DNA of 64,000 nt from NCBI RefSeq assembly GCF_030268225.1, contig NZ_BSQG01000001.1, positions 1,291,299-1,355,298 of the forward strand. Reading direction: 5' to 3'. The translations under genes and the position numbers were made by a program. The stretch comes from Nocardiopsis ansamitocini (lineage in GTDB: Bacteria > Actinomycetota > Actinomycetes > Streptosporangiales > Streptosporangiaceae). Below, in pieces: positions 16,953 to 26,500 of this stretch. The notes beneath the pieces are model-generated. The model was given only the letters and a program-made list of their open reading frames with translations, was not told where the DNA came from and did not search any database. Positions within the stretch are counted from its first letter, which is position 1; every line of letters starts with the position of its first letter.

Positions 16953-17827
16953 GAGACCACGTCCTTACGGGAGAAGTGGCGAAACGCCCAGGCGAAAAGA
17001 ATCAGCGCGTAGGAAACCGAGACGGCTGCCCCTTTGATCATCGAGTCCACCGGGATGTCGGTGAGCATCACGTCGGCCCAGGCGAACGACCAGTAGGCGG
17101 GCAGGAATTCTCGGACGGCGCCGAGAGCGTCTACTGCCTCAAGGATGTTGGACATGATGATCAGTCCGACGGCGCCGCCCACCGCCCCCAACGGCGAGTC
17201 GGTGGCAACCGTGAGCGCGAATGCCGTCCCCGAGACGACAAGTAGGTTGACCAGCGCGTAAAGGACGATCAGGCCGAGGCGTCCCAACGATTCGGTTGTG
17301 GACAGCGGGGGGCCGCCCAAGGGCAGGACCAGGGGGTCGAGGCCGTAGAAGACCGCTCCCGCGAGGAGAGCGGTCAACGGCAGCAGAACGACGGCCATGG
17401 TGACCATGGCGAGCGCCACGAGGAGTTTCTGCCGCAGCAATCGCATCCGGGGTACCGGGGCAGCCAGCAGGTAGCGCAGCGACGACCAGTTGGCTTCGCT
17501 GGCCACCGTGTCGCCGAAGAACAGCCCGGCAACGACCACCAGCAGGAAGCCGGTGGAGACGAACATCGTGAACACCGCGAAGTTGACCGCGCCGGTCGTG
17601 GCGATGTCGGTCATGCTGGTGAACAATCCGGACGACTGCTGATCGGGTTGCTCGTCGGCGGATCCGGTGTCCACCGCGAAGGCGAGCACCAGGATCCAGG
17701 GCAGCAGGAACAGGAAACCGAACGCCAACTGCGTGCGACGGCGGCGCAGCTGGCGGGCGAACTCCACTCGAAGCGGCAGGGTGCGGCCCACGCGGTATCC
17801 CTGCGTCGGCGTCGTGTGCTCGGTCAT
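16949..17827 (-). CDS. ABC-2 type permease
   Basis: This 292-residue protein has six membrane helices: one at about 35-52, then a set from 85 on including FLLVVVAGLFFGDTVASEAN. The latter is followed by the SSLRYLLAAPVPRMRLLRQK loop that is typical of ABC-2 permeases of the NatB/copper-export type. An extracytoplasmic loop (about 53-80, DTGSADEQPDQQSSG) sits after the first helix. The ATG overlaps the stop of the upstream hydrolase-ATPase gene by four bases, so the two are translated together and probably form one complex. Confidence 0.88.
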   Translation of the reverse strand: MTEHTTPTQGYRVGRTLPLRVEFARQLRRRRTQLAFGFLFLLPWILVLAFAVDTGSADEQPDQQSSGLFTSMTDIATTGAVNFAVFTMFVSTGFLLVVVAGLFFGDTVASEANWSSLRYLLAAPVPRMRLLRQKLLVALAMVTMAVVLLPLTALLAGAVFYGLDPLVLPLGGPPLSTTESLGRLGLIVLYALVNLLVVSGTAFALTVATDSPLGAVGGAVGLIIMSNILEAVDALGAVREFLPAYWSFAWADVMLTDIPVDSMIKGAAVSVSYALILFAWAFRHFSRKDVVS

Positions 17828-20664
17828 GGGCGTTCTCCGGCTGCCGCGTCTGCGATCAGGGACAGGAAGGCGTCCTCCAGGCGACGGTGCGGGGTGACCC
17901 GGTCCACGGCGATCCCCATTCCGACGAGTTCGGCGACCAATGCGGCGACGGTGATCCCCTCCAGGTGCACCAGTAGTCCGTCGGCACCGACTTCGGCGGC
18001 GCGAACGCCGTCGAGGGCGCGGACCCGGACCAGGGCGTCCTCAGGAGCAGGCGTGCCGACCAGGATCGCCGTACCCGCGCCGACGATCTCCTCGACGCGA
18101 CCGGCCGCGACCTTGCGCCCCTGGTCCATGACGACCACGTGCGTACAGGTCTGCTCGACCTCGGCGAGCAGATGACTGGACACGATGACGGTGCGCCCGG
18201 TGGCCGCATACTTGACCAGGACGTCGCGCATCTCGCGGATCTGGGGTGGGTCGAGGCCGTTGGTGGGTTCGTCGAGCACGAGCAGATCGGGCAGACCGAG
18301 CATCGCTTGGGCGATGGACAACCGCTGGCGCATTCCCTGGGAGTAGGTGCGCACCGGACGGTCCAGGGCAGAACCCAGGGCGGCGATCTCGACCGCCTCG
18401 GCCATGTGCGCCTCGGTGTCGGGACGCCCGATGGCCTTCCAGTACAGGTCGAGGTTGGCGCGCCCGGACAGGTGCGGGAGATTCCCGGGCCCCTCCACGA
18501 ACGACCCGAGTCGGGCCAGCGCCGAGGTTCCCGGGACGACCCGGTGTCCGAAGATACGGATCTCGCCGGCATCGGGGCGCACCAGGCCCATGAGCATGCG
18601 CAGCGTGGTGGTCTTGCCCGCGCCGTTGGGGCCGAGCAGCCCCAGCACCTGTCCGCGCTCGACCTGGAAGGAAAGGTCGTTCACAGCGAGGTAGCCGTTG
18701 GCGTAGCGCTTGGTCAGCCCTTGGATGCGCAGCGGGACGTCGGCGAGGTCGGGATCGGGCCGCCCCGCGCTCCCGGCCCGCCGGGCGGTGGCCAGGAGGC
18801 CCATCGCGACGGCCAGAGCGGCGAGGGGGAGGGCCCAGACCCAGACGGGCAACGGGGGCGCGGAGGCGACGAGGTCAGGGCGGACCGGAACCTCGACACC
18901 GGCATCGGCCAGTGACACCACCGAGGTGACGCTCTGCGCGGGGACGGCATAGGCCATATCGCTGGTGCTGACCGCGAGGCGCAGTTTGTGGCCGCTGGCG
19001 AAGGAGTGGTCGACCCCGGGCAGCTGGATCGGGACCTCGGTGCCTTCGGGGGTGGCCTGGACCCGGACGGGGGCCACGAGCTGGCGGGGAAGGGTGGCCC
19101 GTCCGTCGTAGTCCACGTCGTAGAGCTTGGCGAAAAGGACCGTCTCGCCGTCCCCCACCACGTTGACGCGCACCGTCGGGGCTCCGGTGACGTCCACCCC
19201 GGCGGCGCCAACAGGCTCGGACTCGAAGAACGCCGTCTGACCGGGCATGTCGAAGGCGAAGCCGCCCAGACCGCCCAGGGATCCCAGGCCGGTCAACGCG
19301 GAGAGACCGGGGAGAGCCGAGATCGCGGCCGGCGAACCTCCGGGTGGGGAGGAGACGGGCTGCGGTGTGTTGGACAGTTCGATGCGCTCTCGGTCACCGT
19401 CGGCCAGAGGGACGTACTCATCGGACTCGGCGTGCCGGACCTCGGCCGTGCCTCCGCCGGCGGTGAGGCCGCCGGCTCGGCTGACGGTGAAAACGGGCAC
19501 CGGATCGGCATCGGCGCCGGCGAGGTGGACGTCGAACCAGCGTTGGATGCGCTCCCGTATGTACGGGGCCTCGGCGTCGCCGCCGTCGTGCCCGCCCTCG
19601 GTCCACATGACGGAGGTCTCGACACCGTTGGCGCGCAGGTCCGCAACCGTGGCGTCGGCCTGGTCGAGCGGGAACAGCGAGTCGTTCATGCCCTGGACGA
19701 CCAGGGTCGGGGCGGAGATGTCGGCGGTCGAGGCGGCCGGGCTGTGCCGGGTGAGCAGTTCACGAATCTCGGGGGTGGCCGTCCCCTGCTCGGCGACCTG
19801 CTCGTAGAGCGCGCAGATCTCGGGCTGATAGCGGCCGCAGCGCACGGAATTACCCAACTGGTCCAGGTCGACCGGGGTGTCGAGGGTGTCCGCATCGACA
19901 TCGGGCTGGGGGGTCGGCTGCTGGGCGGCCGGGGTGTCCGATCCTGCGGCCTCGGGGGCACCGTCGTCCTGCTGTGCGGTGGAGTCGGTCGGTGCGTCGA
20001 ACCCGCCGAAGCCGCCCGCGCTGAAGAGCAGGCCCGTCCACATCCGCTTGTAGACGCCCTCGTCGTCGGTGTCCACCGAGCTCTCGGGGAAGATCGCCTC
20101 GGTGAGGTCGTGGTAGGTGCTCTGCGGGGCGATGGCGTCGATGCGGTCGTCGACGCCCGCGGCCATCAAGGTGACCGCGCCGCCGTAGGAGGAGCCGGCC
20201 ATGCCCACACGGGGGTCGCCCTCGGCGTCCAAGGACACGTCGGGGCGCTTGGCCAGCCAGTCGATCAGATGTGAGACATCTGCCACTTCTCGGTCGGGAT
20301 CGTTGAGGCCGATCCGTCCCTGCGACTCCCCGAAACCACGCGCCGACCAGGTCAGGACGAGGTAGCCGGCCCGGGCGAGTTCACCGGCCTGGCCGTGGAG
20401 GTCGGCTTTGCTGCCGCCGAAACCGTGCGCCAGCAGAACGGCCGGGAACGGTCCGTCCCCCTGCTGCTGGGGCAGGTAGGCGGAGGTGTCCAGCTCGATG
20501 CGGTCGGGGCTGCCAGGGGATTCGGGAACCTGGATCTGCTGCTCCGAGACCTGGTAACCGCCCTGGGCGTCGTCGGTCGCGGTCGCGACGGTCCACGACC
20601 CCGCCCCGAGCAGGAGGACGGACACGGCGCCGAGCACGACTGGCCAGCGGCGATTCCGCTTCAT
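17824..20664 (-). CDS. Extracytoplasmic alpha/beta hydrolase fused to ABC ATPase
   Basis: This 946-residue protein joins two enzymes. A signal anchor lies at about residues 8-25. Next comes an alpha/beta hydrolase of the X-Pro dipeptidyl peptidase/CocE type: AHGFGGSKADL (80-90), nucleophile S159 in GSSYGG, D328 in GMNDSLFP and H359 in EGGHDGGD. A beta-sandwich-like region (about 385-600) follows, then a second membrane helix (607-626). The last 300 residues are a complete ABC ATPase: Walker A GPNGAGKTT (678-686), signature YSQGMRQRL and Walker B LLVLDEPTNGLDP. The topology puts the hydrolase outside and the ATPase inside. The start is ATG 20664, with GGTGAGG upstream; GTG 20676 is an alternative. 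The permease partner overlaps downstream. Confidence 0.9.
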   Translation of the reverse strand: MKRNRRWPVVLGAVSVLLLGAGSWTVATATDDAQGGYQVSEQQIQVPESPGSPDRIELDTSAYLPQQQGDGPFPAVLLAHGFGGSKADLHGQAGELARAGYLVLTWSARGFGESQGRIGLNDPDREVADVSHLIDWLAKRPDVSLDAEGDPRVGMAGSSYGGAVTLMAAGVDDRIDAIAPQSTYHDLTEAIFPESSVDTDDEGVYKRMWTGLLFSAGGFGGFDAPTDSTAQQDDGAPEAAGSDTPAAQQPTPQPDVDADTLDTPVDLDQLGNSVRCGRYQPEICALYEQVAEQGTATPEIRELLTRHSPAASTADISAPTLVVQGMNDSLFPLDQADATVADLRANGVETSVMWTEGGHDGGDAEAPYIRERIQRWFDVHLAGADADPVPVFTVSRAGGLTAGGGTAEVRHAESDEYVPLADGDRERIELSNTPQPVSSPPGGSPAAISALPGLSALTGLGSLGGLGGFAFDMPGQTAFFESEPVGAAGVDVTGAPTVRVNVVGDGETVLFAKLYDVDYDGRATLPRQLVAPVRVQATPEGTEVPIQLPGVDHSFASGHKLRLAVSTSDMAYAVPAQSVTSVVSLADAGVEVPVRPDLVASAPPLPVWVWALPLAALAVAMGLLATARRAGSAGRPDPDLADVPLRIQGLTKRYANGYLAVNDLSFQVERGQVLGLLGPNGAGKTTTLRMLMGLVRPDAGEIRIFGHRVVPGTSALARLGSFVEGPGNLPHLSGRANLDLYWKAIGRPDTEAHMAEAVEIAALGSALDRPVRTYSQGMRQRLSIAQAMLGLPDLLVLDEPTNGLDPPQIREMRDVLVKYAATGRTVIVSSHLLAEVEQTCTHVVVMDQGRKVAAGRVEEIVGAGTAILVGTPAPEDALVRVRALDGVRAAEVGADGLLVHLEGITVAALVAELVGMGIAVDRVTPHRRLEDAFLSLIADAAAGERP

Positions 20665-20950
20665 CCGGGTCTTCACCTCACCGAGAGTACGCAACAACCG
20701 GTGGTGCGCTGCCCGGCCGTGCACGGGGACGCACCGGTCGGCGTCCCTTTCCAGGACCTGCAACGGCCGGGGCACGCCGACCGTTCCCGCCTCGGTGATC
20801 AAAATCGTCGGCCCCACGTGCCGACACCCCGGGGTACGGCGCACGGGTGAGGTGTGAATCTCTGTGCCGGGGAGCGGGCCCAGGGCACGATCTCACAGCA
20901 GGGTCTGACAGTCTTTGACGTGAAAGTTTCCCTGGAGGTGTCTTTTCGCA

Positions 20951-22339
20951 ATGAGTGAATTCCGGATCGAGCACGACTCGATGGGCGAGGTCAAGGTCCC
21001 CGCCGACGCCAAGTGGCGGGCGCAGACCCAGCGGGCGGTGGAGAACTTCCCCATCTCCGGTCAGGGACTGGAGCACGCGCACATCGCTGCTCTGGGCCAC
21101 ATCAAGGCCGCAGCGGCGACGGTCAACGCCGAGCTGGGCGTGATCAAACCGGATCTGGCCGAGGCGATTCACGCCGCAGCCCTGGAGGTCGCCGAAGGCC
21201 GGTGGAACGACCAGTTCCCCATCGACGTGTTCCAGACCGGCTCCGGCACGTCCAGCAACATGAACACCAACGAGGTCGTGGCCACCCTTGCCACCGCGCG
21301 GCTCGGTGAGCCGGTGCACCCCAACGACCACGTGAACGCGTCGCAGTCGTCCAACGACGTCTTCCCATCTTCGATTCACATCGCGGCCACCTCCGCGATC
21401 GTGAACGACCTGGTCCCGGCGCTGCGTCACCTTGAAGGCGTGCTCAGTGCCAAGGCCGCGGAGTTCGCGACGGTCGTCAAGAGCGGCCGTACCCACCTGA
21501 TGGACGCCACTCCGGTCACCCTGGGTCAGGAGTTCGCCGGATACGCCGCACAGGTCCGCTACGGCATCGAGCGGGTCGAAGCCAGCCTGCCGCGCGTCGC
21601 CGAGCTGCCTCTGGGCGGGACCGCCGTGGGCACCGGCATCAACACGCCCGAGGGCTTCTCGCCCAAGGTGATCGCCGAGATCGCGCGGGCCACCGGGCTG
21701 CCGTTGACCGAAGCCCGCGACCACTTCGAGGCGCAGGGTGCACGGGACGGGTTGGTGGAGCTCTCCGGCCAGCTGCGCACGATCGCCGTGGGCTACGTCA
21801 AGATCGCCAACGACATCCGCTGGATGGGCTCCGGTCCGCGGACCGGCCTCACCGAGATCTTCCTGCCCGACCTCCAGCCGGGTTCGTCGATCATGCCAGG
21901 CAAGGTCAACCCCGTACTGCCCGAGGCGGTGCTCCAGGTCGCCTCGCAGGTCGTGGGCAACGACGCGGCGGTCGCGTTCGGTGGCGCATCCGGGGTGTTC
22001 GAACTGAACGTTCAACTGCCGCTGATCGCGCGCAACGTGCTGGAGTCGATCCGGCTGCTGGCGAACGTCTCCCGTGTGTTCGCCGACCGCTGTGTGGCCG
22101 GGATCGCGGCGGATGAGGAACGCTGCCGTGAGTACGCGGAGTCCTCTCCCTCCATCGTGACGCCGCTCAACCGCTACATCGGTTACGAGGAGGCCGCGAA
22201 GGTCGCCAAGCAGGCGCTGGCCGAGCGCAAGACGATTCGCCAGGTCGTCATCGAACGGGGCTACGTCACCGACGGCAAGCTCACCGAGGCCCAGTTGGAC
22301 GAGGCCCTCGACGTGCTGTCGATGACCAACTCGCAGTAG
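20951..22339 (+). CDS. fumC: Class II fumarate hydratase
   Basis: This 462-residue iron-independent fumarase interconverts fumarate and L-malate in the citric acid cycle. The family signature [11 protein letters not shown] is at 311-321, with catalytic Ser in the flexible loop. [29 protein letters not shown] and [17 protein letters not shown] supply the remaining substrate contacts. The start follows GGAGG. The gene is single, with a strong hairpin just beyond the stop. Its position relative to glpX and phoH2 fits the conserved actinobacterial order. Confidence 0.97.
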   Translation: MSEFRIEHDSMGEVKVPADAKWRAQTQRAVENFPISGQGLEHAHIAALGHIKAAAATVNAELGVIKPDLAEAIHAAALEVAEGRWNDQFPIDVFQTGSGTSSNMNTNEVVATLATARLGEPVHPNDHVNASQSSNDVFPSSIHIAATSAIVNDLVPALRHLEGVLSAKAAEFATVVKSGRTHLMDATPVTLGQEFAGYAAQVRYGIERVEASLPRVAELPLGGTAVGTGINTPEGFSPKVIAEIARATGLPLTEARDHFEAQGARDGLVELSGQLRTIAVGYVKIANDIRWMGSGPRTGLTEIFLPDLQPGSSIMPGKVNPVLPEAVLQVASQVVGNDAAVAFGGASGVFELNVQLPLIARNVLESIRLLANVSRVFADRCVAGIAADEERCREYAESSPSIVTPLNRYIGYEEAAKVAKQALAERKTIRQVVIERGYVTDGKLTEAQLDEALDVLSMTNSQ

Positions 22340-22363
22340 CCGCGGCCCGGCCCCGGAACAACG

Positions 22364-22401
22364 AAGCGGTCCGCCCCGTCGGTGACGGGGCGGACCGCTT
22401 T
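22364..22401. terminator. Bidirectional terminator between fumC and the lysozyme-fold gene
   Basis: A perfect 17-bp stem joins 22364-22380 with 22384-22400 around the loop GGT. The arms begin AAGCGG and end CCGCTT, so each strand has a short T run after the stem. The flanking genes converge here. Confidence 0.9.
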
Positions 22402-22408
22402 CCCGGCT

Positions 22409-23095
22409 CTAGTACCAGCCGTTGTTCTGGGAGTGCTGCCAGGCGTCGCAGGGGGCGCCGTAGCGGTCCTTGATGTAGCCCAGCCCCCACTTGATCTGGG
22501 TGGCGGGGTTGGTCTGCCAGTCGGAACCGGCGCTGGCCATCTTGGAACCGGGCAGCGACTGCGGGATCCCGTAGGCTCCCGAGCTGGGGTTCTGGGCGAG
22601 GTGGTTCCAGTTGCTTTCCTTCTCCCACAGGGATTCCAGGCAGCTGAACTGGTCGTCGCCCCACCCGCGGGCGGTCAACTGTTCGCGGGCGATGGCTTTG
22701 GACTCCGAGGCGGGAACGGGAGAGGTGCTTCCGCCTCCGCCCTGGTCGCCTCCGCCGGAGGTCTCCTCCTCTGCCTCTTCCTCTTCTTCCTCCTTCTCCG
22801 GTGCGACCTCGCCCTGGGCTGACGCGGAACCGGCATCGACCGCGGCATCGCGCTCGGTGGTGGCCTGGGCGCGCAGGTTCTGGCGCGCTTCCTGGGTGAG
22901 GGGGTCGGAGTCGACGAAGAACGGGATCTCCTCTTCGACCGGTGCGTCCTCCGGCAGAACCGCAGCGGAGGCCGCCTGGTCCGGCACAGCCCCGGTGTCG
23001 GCGAATGCGGAGACGCCGAAAGCTGTCCCCGCGACGACGACCGCCGCCGCTCCGGCCGCCGTGGCCACCCGAAGCGAAATCCGGTTTTTCAGCAA
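22409..23095 (-). CDS. Secreted lysozyme-fold (aggregation-promoting-factor-like) protein
   Basis: The precursor has a signal peptide (LLKNRISLRVATAAGAAAVV with cleavage near SAFA/DTGA) and a long acidic linker containing EKEEEEEEAEEE and a Gly/Ser stretch. It ends in a 75-residue C-terminal domain. That domain reads CLESLWEKESNWNHLAQNPS, then GAYGIPQSLPG and GLGYIKDRYG, the pattern of the APF/transglycosylase-like lysozyme superfamily with catalytic Glu in WEKESNW. It probably cleaves peptidoglycan at the cell surface. I prefer the TTG at 23095, seven bases after AAAGG; TTG 23110 and GTG 23149 are alternatives. It ends opposite fumC at a shared terminator. Confidence 0.85.
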   Translation of the reverse strand: MLKNRISLRVATAAGAAAVVVAGTAFGVSAFADTGAVPDQAASAAVLPEDAPVEEEIPFFVDSDPLTQEARQNLRAQATTERDAAVDAGSASAQGEVAPEKEEEEEEAEEETSGGGDQGGGGSTSPVPASESKAIAREQLTARGWGDDQFSCLESLWEKESNWNHLAQNPSSGAYGIPQSLPGSKMASAGSDWQTNPATQIKWGLGYIKDRYGAPCDAWQHSQNNGWY

Positions 23096-23541
23096 GAATC
23101 GGCCTTTCAACGGTCGTGTGCCCCACAGCTCGCACACGATCGAACGCACCCCGAGGACCTCGTGGTGAGGAGGTGCGGCGACGGGTGGGGGGTCGGGCAC
23201 GTGGGCCACCCGCATCGCCCGCTGAGGTCTTAGTGCGCGGGGTGATTGGACGGGTTCGTTCACGCAGCGTCCGGCGCACGGTTCTCGGGGTTCTTTCAGG
23301 AACGGGCTCCACCCTGCCTCATGATCACGACCAAATAACACCAAAATCACCATGAGGCAGATCACACTACTCAAAGAAATTGTTAATTCACGAAGAGTGA
23401 TTCTTCTGGCCTTTTCGGCACACGGGCCCGCCGGCCATCGAAGTACCCGGGTGCGCGGAGGGCGGTGAGCAGGTACACCCAGGTCGCGATTGAGTACCCG
23501 AGGCGATGGCCAGGGCGTCCCGTTCTGGGATCGTCTGTCCT
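23096..23541. promoter_or_regulatory. Divergent spacer with inverted repeat and AT-rich core
   Basis: No gene is convincing in this gap. CTGCCTCATG (23314-23323) pairs with CATGAGGCAG (23351-23360) around 27 mostly AT-rich bases. The stretch 23320-23410 is AT-rich, with TCAAAGAAATTGTTAATTCA at 23373-23392. It probably holds the promoters for the minus-strand lysozyme-fold gene and the plus-strand giant membrane protein. I checked the minus-strand leader for the c-di-AMP (ydaO) riboswitch often seen before such wall enzymes. I did not find its conserved core. Confidence 0.5.
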
Positions 23542-26500
23542 ATGAACGCCTACGGACCCGATGCCCCGTGCCCGGACTGCGGTACCCGGTTGGCGCCATG
23601 GAGCGCGATGTGCCACGTGTGCGGCCTTCCCTCCTCAGGGGCGACGGCCAAGAGCCTGGGCAGGGTCCTGGCCCGGATTCGCGCCGTCGAGCAGCGCCGG
23701 AGCCGGCTCTACCTGCAACGCGACACCTTGCTCCTTCATCTGCGCAGCCAGCGCGACGCCGCGGCTGCCGCACACCGTGCCCGCATGGCACGTCTCTCCC
23801 CCGCGCCGCGCCCGGGCCCCGCGTTCGGTCCACCGCAACCGGCGCCCGCAGAGGTCGGGCCGGCGCCGCACCGCTTCTCGCCCCCGCCCTGGGCCCCCGC
23901 CCCCGGCCGGCCCTCCGCCGCACTCGGCTCGCCTGTGGCCGCTTCTCCCCCGGTGGAGCATCAGAGGGGAAGCGGCCCGGCGCACAGCGCTGCGGTAGCC
24001 GCACCCTCCGGTCCACGGGCGCGTCCACGGCTCGAACTGTCCAGTTTCTCGGTCCAGAACGTGCTGCTCGCCCTGGGCGGTCTGCTGATCGCCGTGGCCG
24101 CAGCCGTATTCACCATCGTCAGCTGGAGCGACTTGGGGGTCGGAACGCGTGCGTTGGTCCTGGGCGGGCTCACCGCGCTCGCCGCCGTCGCCGCGCGGCC
24201 TCTGCACCGAAGGGGGATGGGGTCCACCGCAGAGACATTCGGCGTGCTGGCCGCCGTGCTGCTCTGCCTGAACGCGATCGCGCTATGGATCGTCACCGAC
24301 CTCCCGCTCCCCGTAGCGGGCTATACCGCGGCGGCCCTGGCGGCCATCTGCGCCCTCCTCGTGGCCTATCCGCTGCTGGTCCCATTGCGCGGTCCGCGTG
24401 TCGTGGCAGCAGTCCTCGCCCAACCCGTCCCGATCCTTGTCGGCATCGCGGTATGGCCGAGTTTTGAAGTGCTCCCGTTGGCACTGGCGACGACCGCGCT
24501 GGGCAACGTCGTGGTTCGTTCGACCCCGCGGGCCGCGGCACAACAGGGGTTGCTGTCCACGGCGGCCGCAATCAGCTGGGTGGCCGCCATCATCACGGCC
24601 TCCCTGTTTGCTCTGGTCAACGCCACGATCGGCGCGCTGGGCGGGGAAGCCGGCGAATTCGCGCGATGGCCGACCGTCGCGCTGCTGCTGTGCGGCGCGG
24701 TCGCGGTGCTGGAGGCACGGGCCGGCCGGTGGGCCACGGGCCGCGCCGCGGCGGGCGCGGGGGCCGCCCTGTCCTGGCTCCTGGTCCCCCCGGTCGCCGT
24801 GGGCGGGTTCCTCCCCTCCCCGGTGTGGGCACTGCTGTCCCTGGCAGTAGCGGCGATGATCGCCTCTGTCGTGGTGGGGCTTCTGCCGGCCGCCCATCGC
24901 CACGGTCCTCGTTTCGTGGTGGTCGGAACTCTCGGCGTGGCCGGGCTGGTCGGCGCCGTCGGGCTGCTCCCGCTACTGGATCTGCTGGGGCCGCTCTCTC
25001 GCCCGGGGCAGGGGCATGTCCTGCTGGTGGGGTCGGCCGTGCCTTGGGGGGCGGGGCTCCTGTGGACACTGTCGGCGGTGGTCGCGGGCACGGTTGTGGT
25101 GACCGTTTCCCGGGCCCCCGCGTGGAGTGCTGCAACGGGGCTGGCGGGAATCGTCCTCACCGGAACGGGAGCCGGGCACTTGCTGGGGCACACCGCGTCG
25201 GTGGTGATCCTGGCGATAACGGCGTCGGTGCTGGTCGGGATCGCGGCGCTGCTGCGTGTTCCGGTCGAGGGCGCTGGGAGCCTCTGGGGCCCTGTTGCTC
25301 GTCGCCGCACCGTTGTGACCGCGCTGATGGTCAGTCTTCCCTTGGGCGTGCTGGCTGCGAGCGGCTCCCTGGCCGACCGCGGGTCGGCGGTCGCCGTGGT
25401 GGGTGCGCTGACCGTGGTGGTCGTGGCCGGGGCGGTGCTGTCGGGCGTCCGAGGTGCGCCGCCGGCTGTCCGGGCCTGCTACTCGGTGGCGGCCGTGCTC
25501 CTGTCCTCCGGTGCGACGCTGGGGGTGAATGTGTTCTGGCCCCTCCCTCTGGGAATCGTGGTCGGCGTGCTGCTGGGAGTGGCCGGGACGGCAGTGGCTG
25601 CGGCCACCGCCCTGGACCGCCGCCGCCCATCCGCACCCGTTTCCCCCTCGGCGGACACCGGGGCAGCCGTGCAGGTCATGGCGGTGGACACCGCACTGTT
25701 CGTGCCGTTGGGCCTGGCGGTGGCGCTCGCGGGAACAGCAGGAACGGGACCGGCTGCCCTGGCTCTGGCCCTGGCGACGGTCCCGGCCCTGGCGGCGGGT
25801 AGCCATCATCGCTCGCTTCCGCGCCATGCGCCCGCTGCGGTTGCGTGGGGCGCCGGGATCGCGCTGGCCGCTGTGGGGCTGCTGTCGCTGCCTTTGCTCA
25901 CACAGGTGGTTCTCGGACCGTTCGCCCAAGTGGGAGCGGTCTGGGCCGGTCCCGTGGGTCCGCTCGTGGCGGGCCAGCCCGAACTCGGGGCCACTCTCTC
26001 CCTGCTGGTACTGCTGGGATGTGCCGCCTGGTGGCCGCCGGTTCGCCACCGCGGCGCGGGGCCGATCTCCTCGACCACGGCGGGGACGATGGGTGCGCTG
26101 ATCGCCACCGCATGGCTTCCCGCCCCTCTGATCCCCATGGCGCTTACCGTCGCCACGGTGCTTTTGGTGACCCTGTCGGTCATCGCGGGACGCCACCGAA
26201 CCACCACTTTTGTCGACAAATCGACTGAAGTCCGGATGTCGGGGGTCGCTCCTGTCCGCGTTCCGGTGCTGTCGGCAGGAGGTCCGGCACTGGCCCTGGC
26301 CGGCCTGACCGGGACTGCGGCGGTTGCGGCCGGTCTGGCCGGCCCCGTGACGACGGTCGTCGTCCTGGGAGTGCTGGCGGCTACCTCCGGAGCGGCGGCG
26401 GTGCTGGCCGCGCCTGTCGCCACCCGCGCGGCGACCGCCGTGGCGGGAGTCCTCGCACTGACCGGCCTGGTGTGGGCTGCGCTGGTCTATGCCCAGGCAA

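Noticed and set aside
23096-23400. c-di-AMP (ydaO) riboswitch before the lysozyme-fold gene
   Set aside because: The conserved core sequences of that riboswitch are not present on the minus strand.
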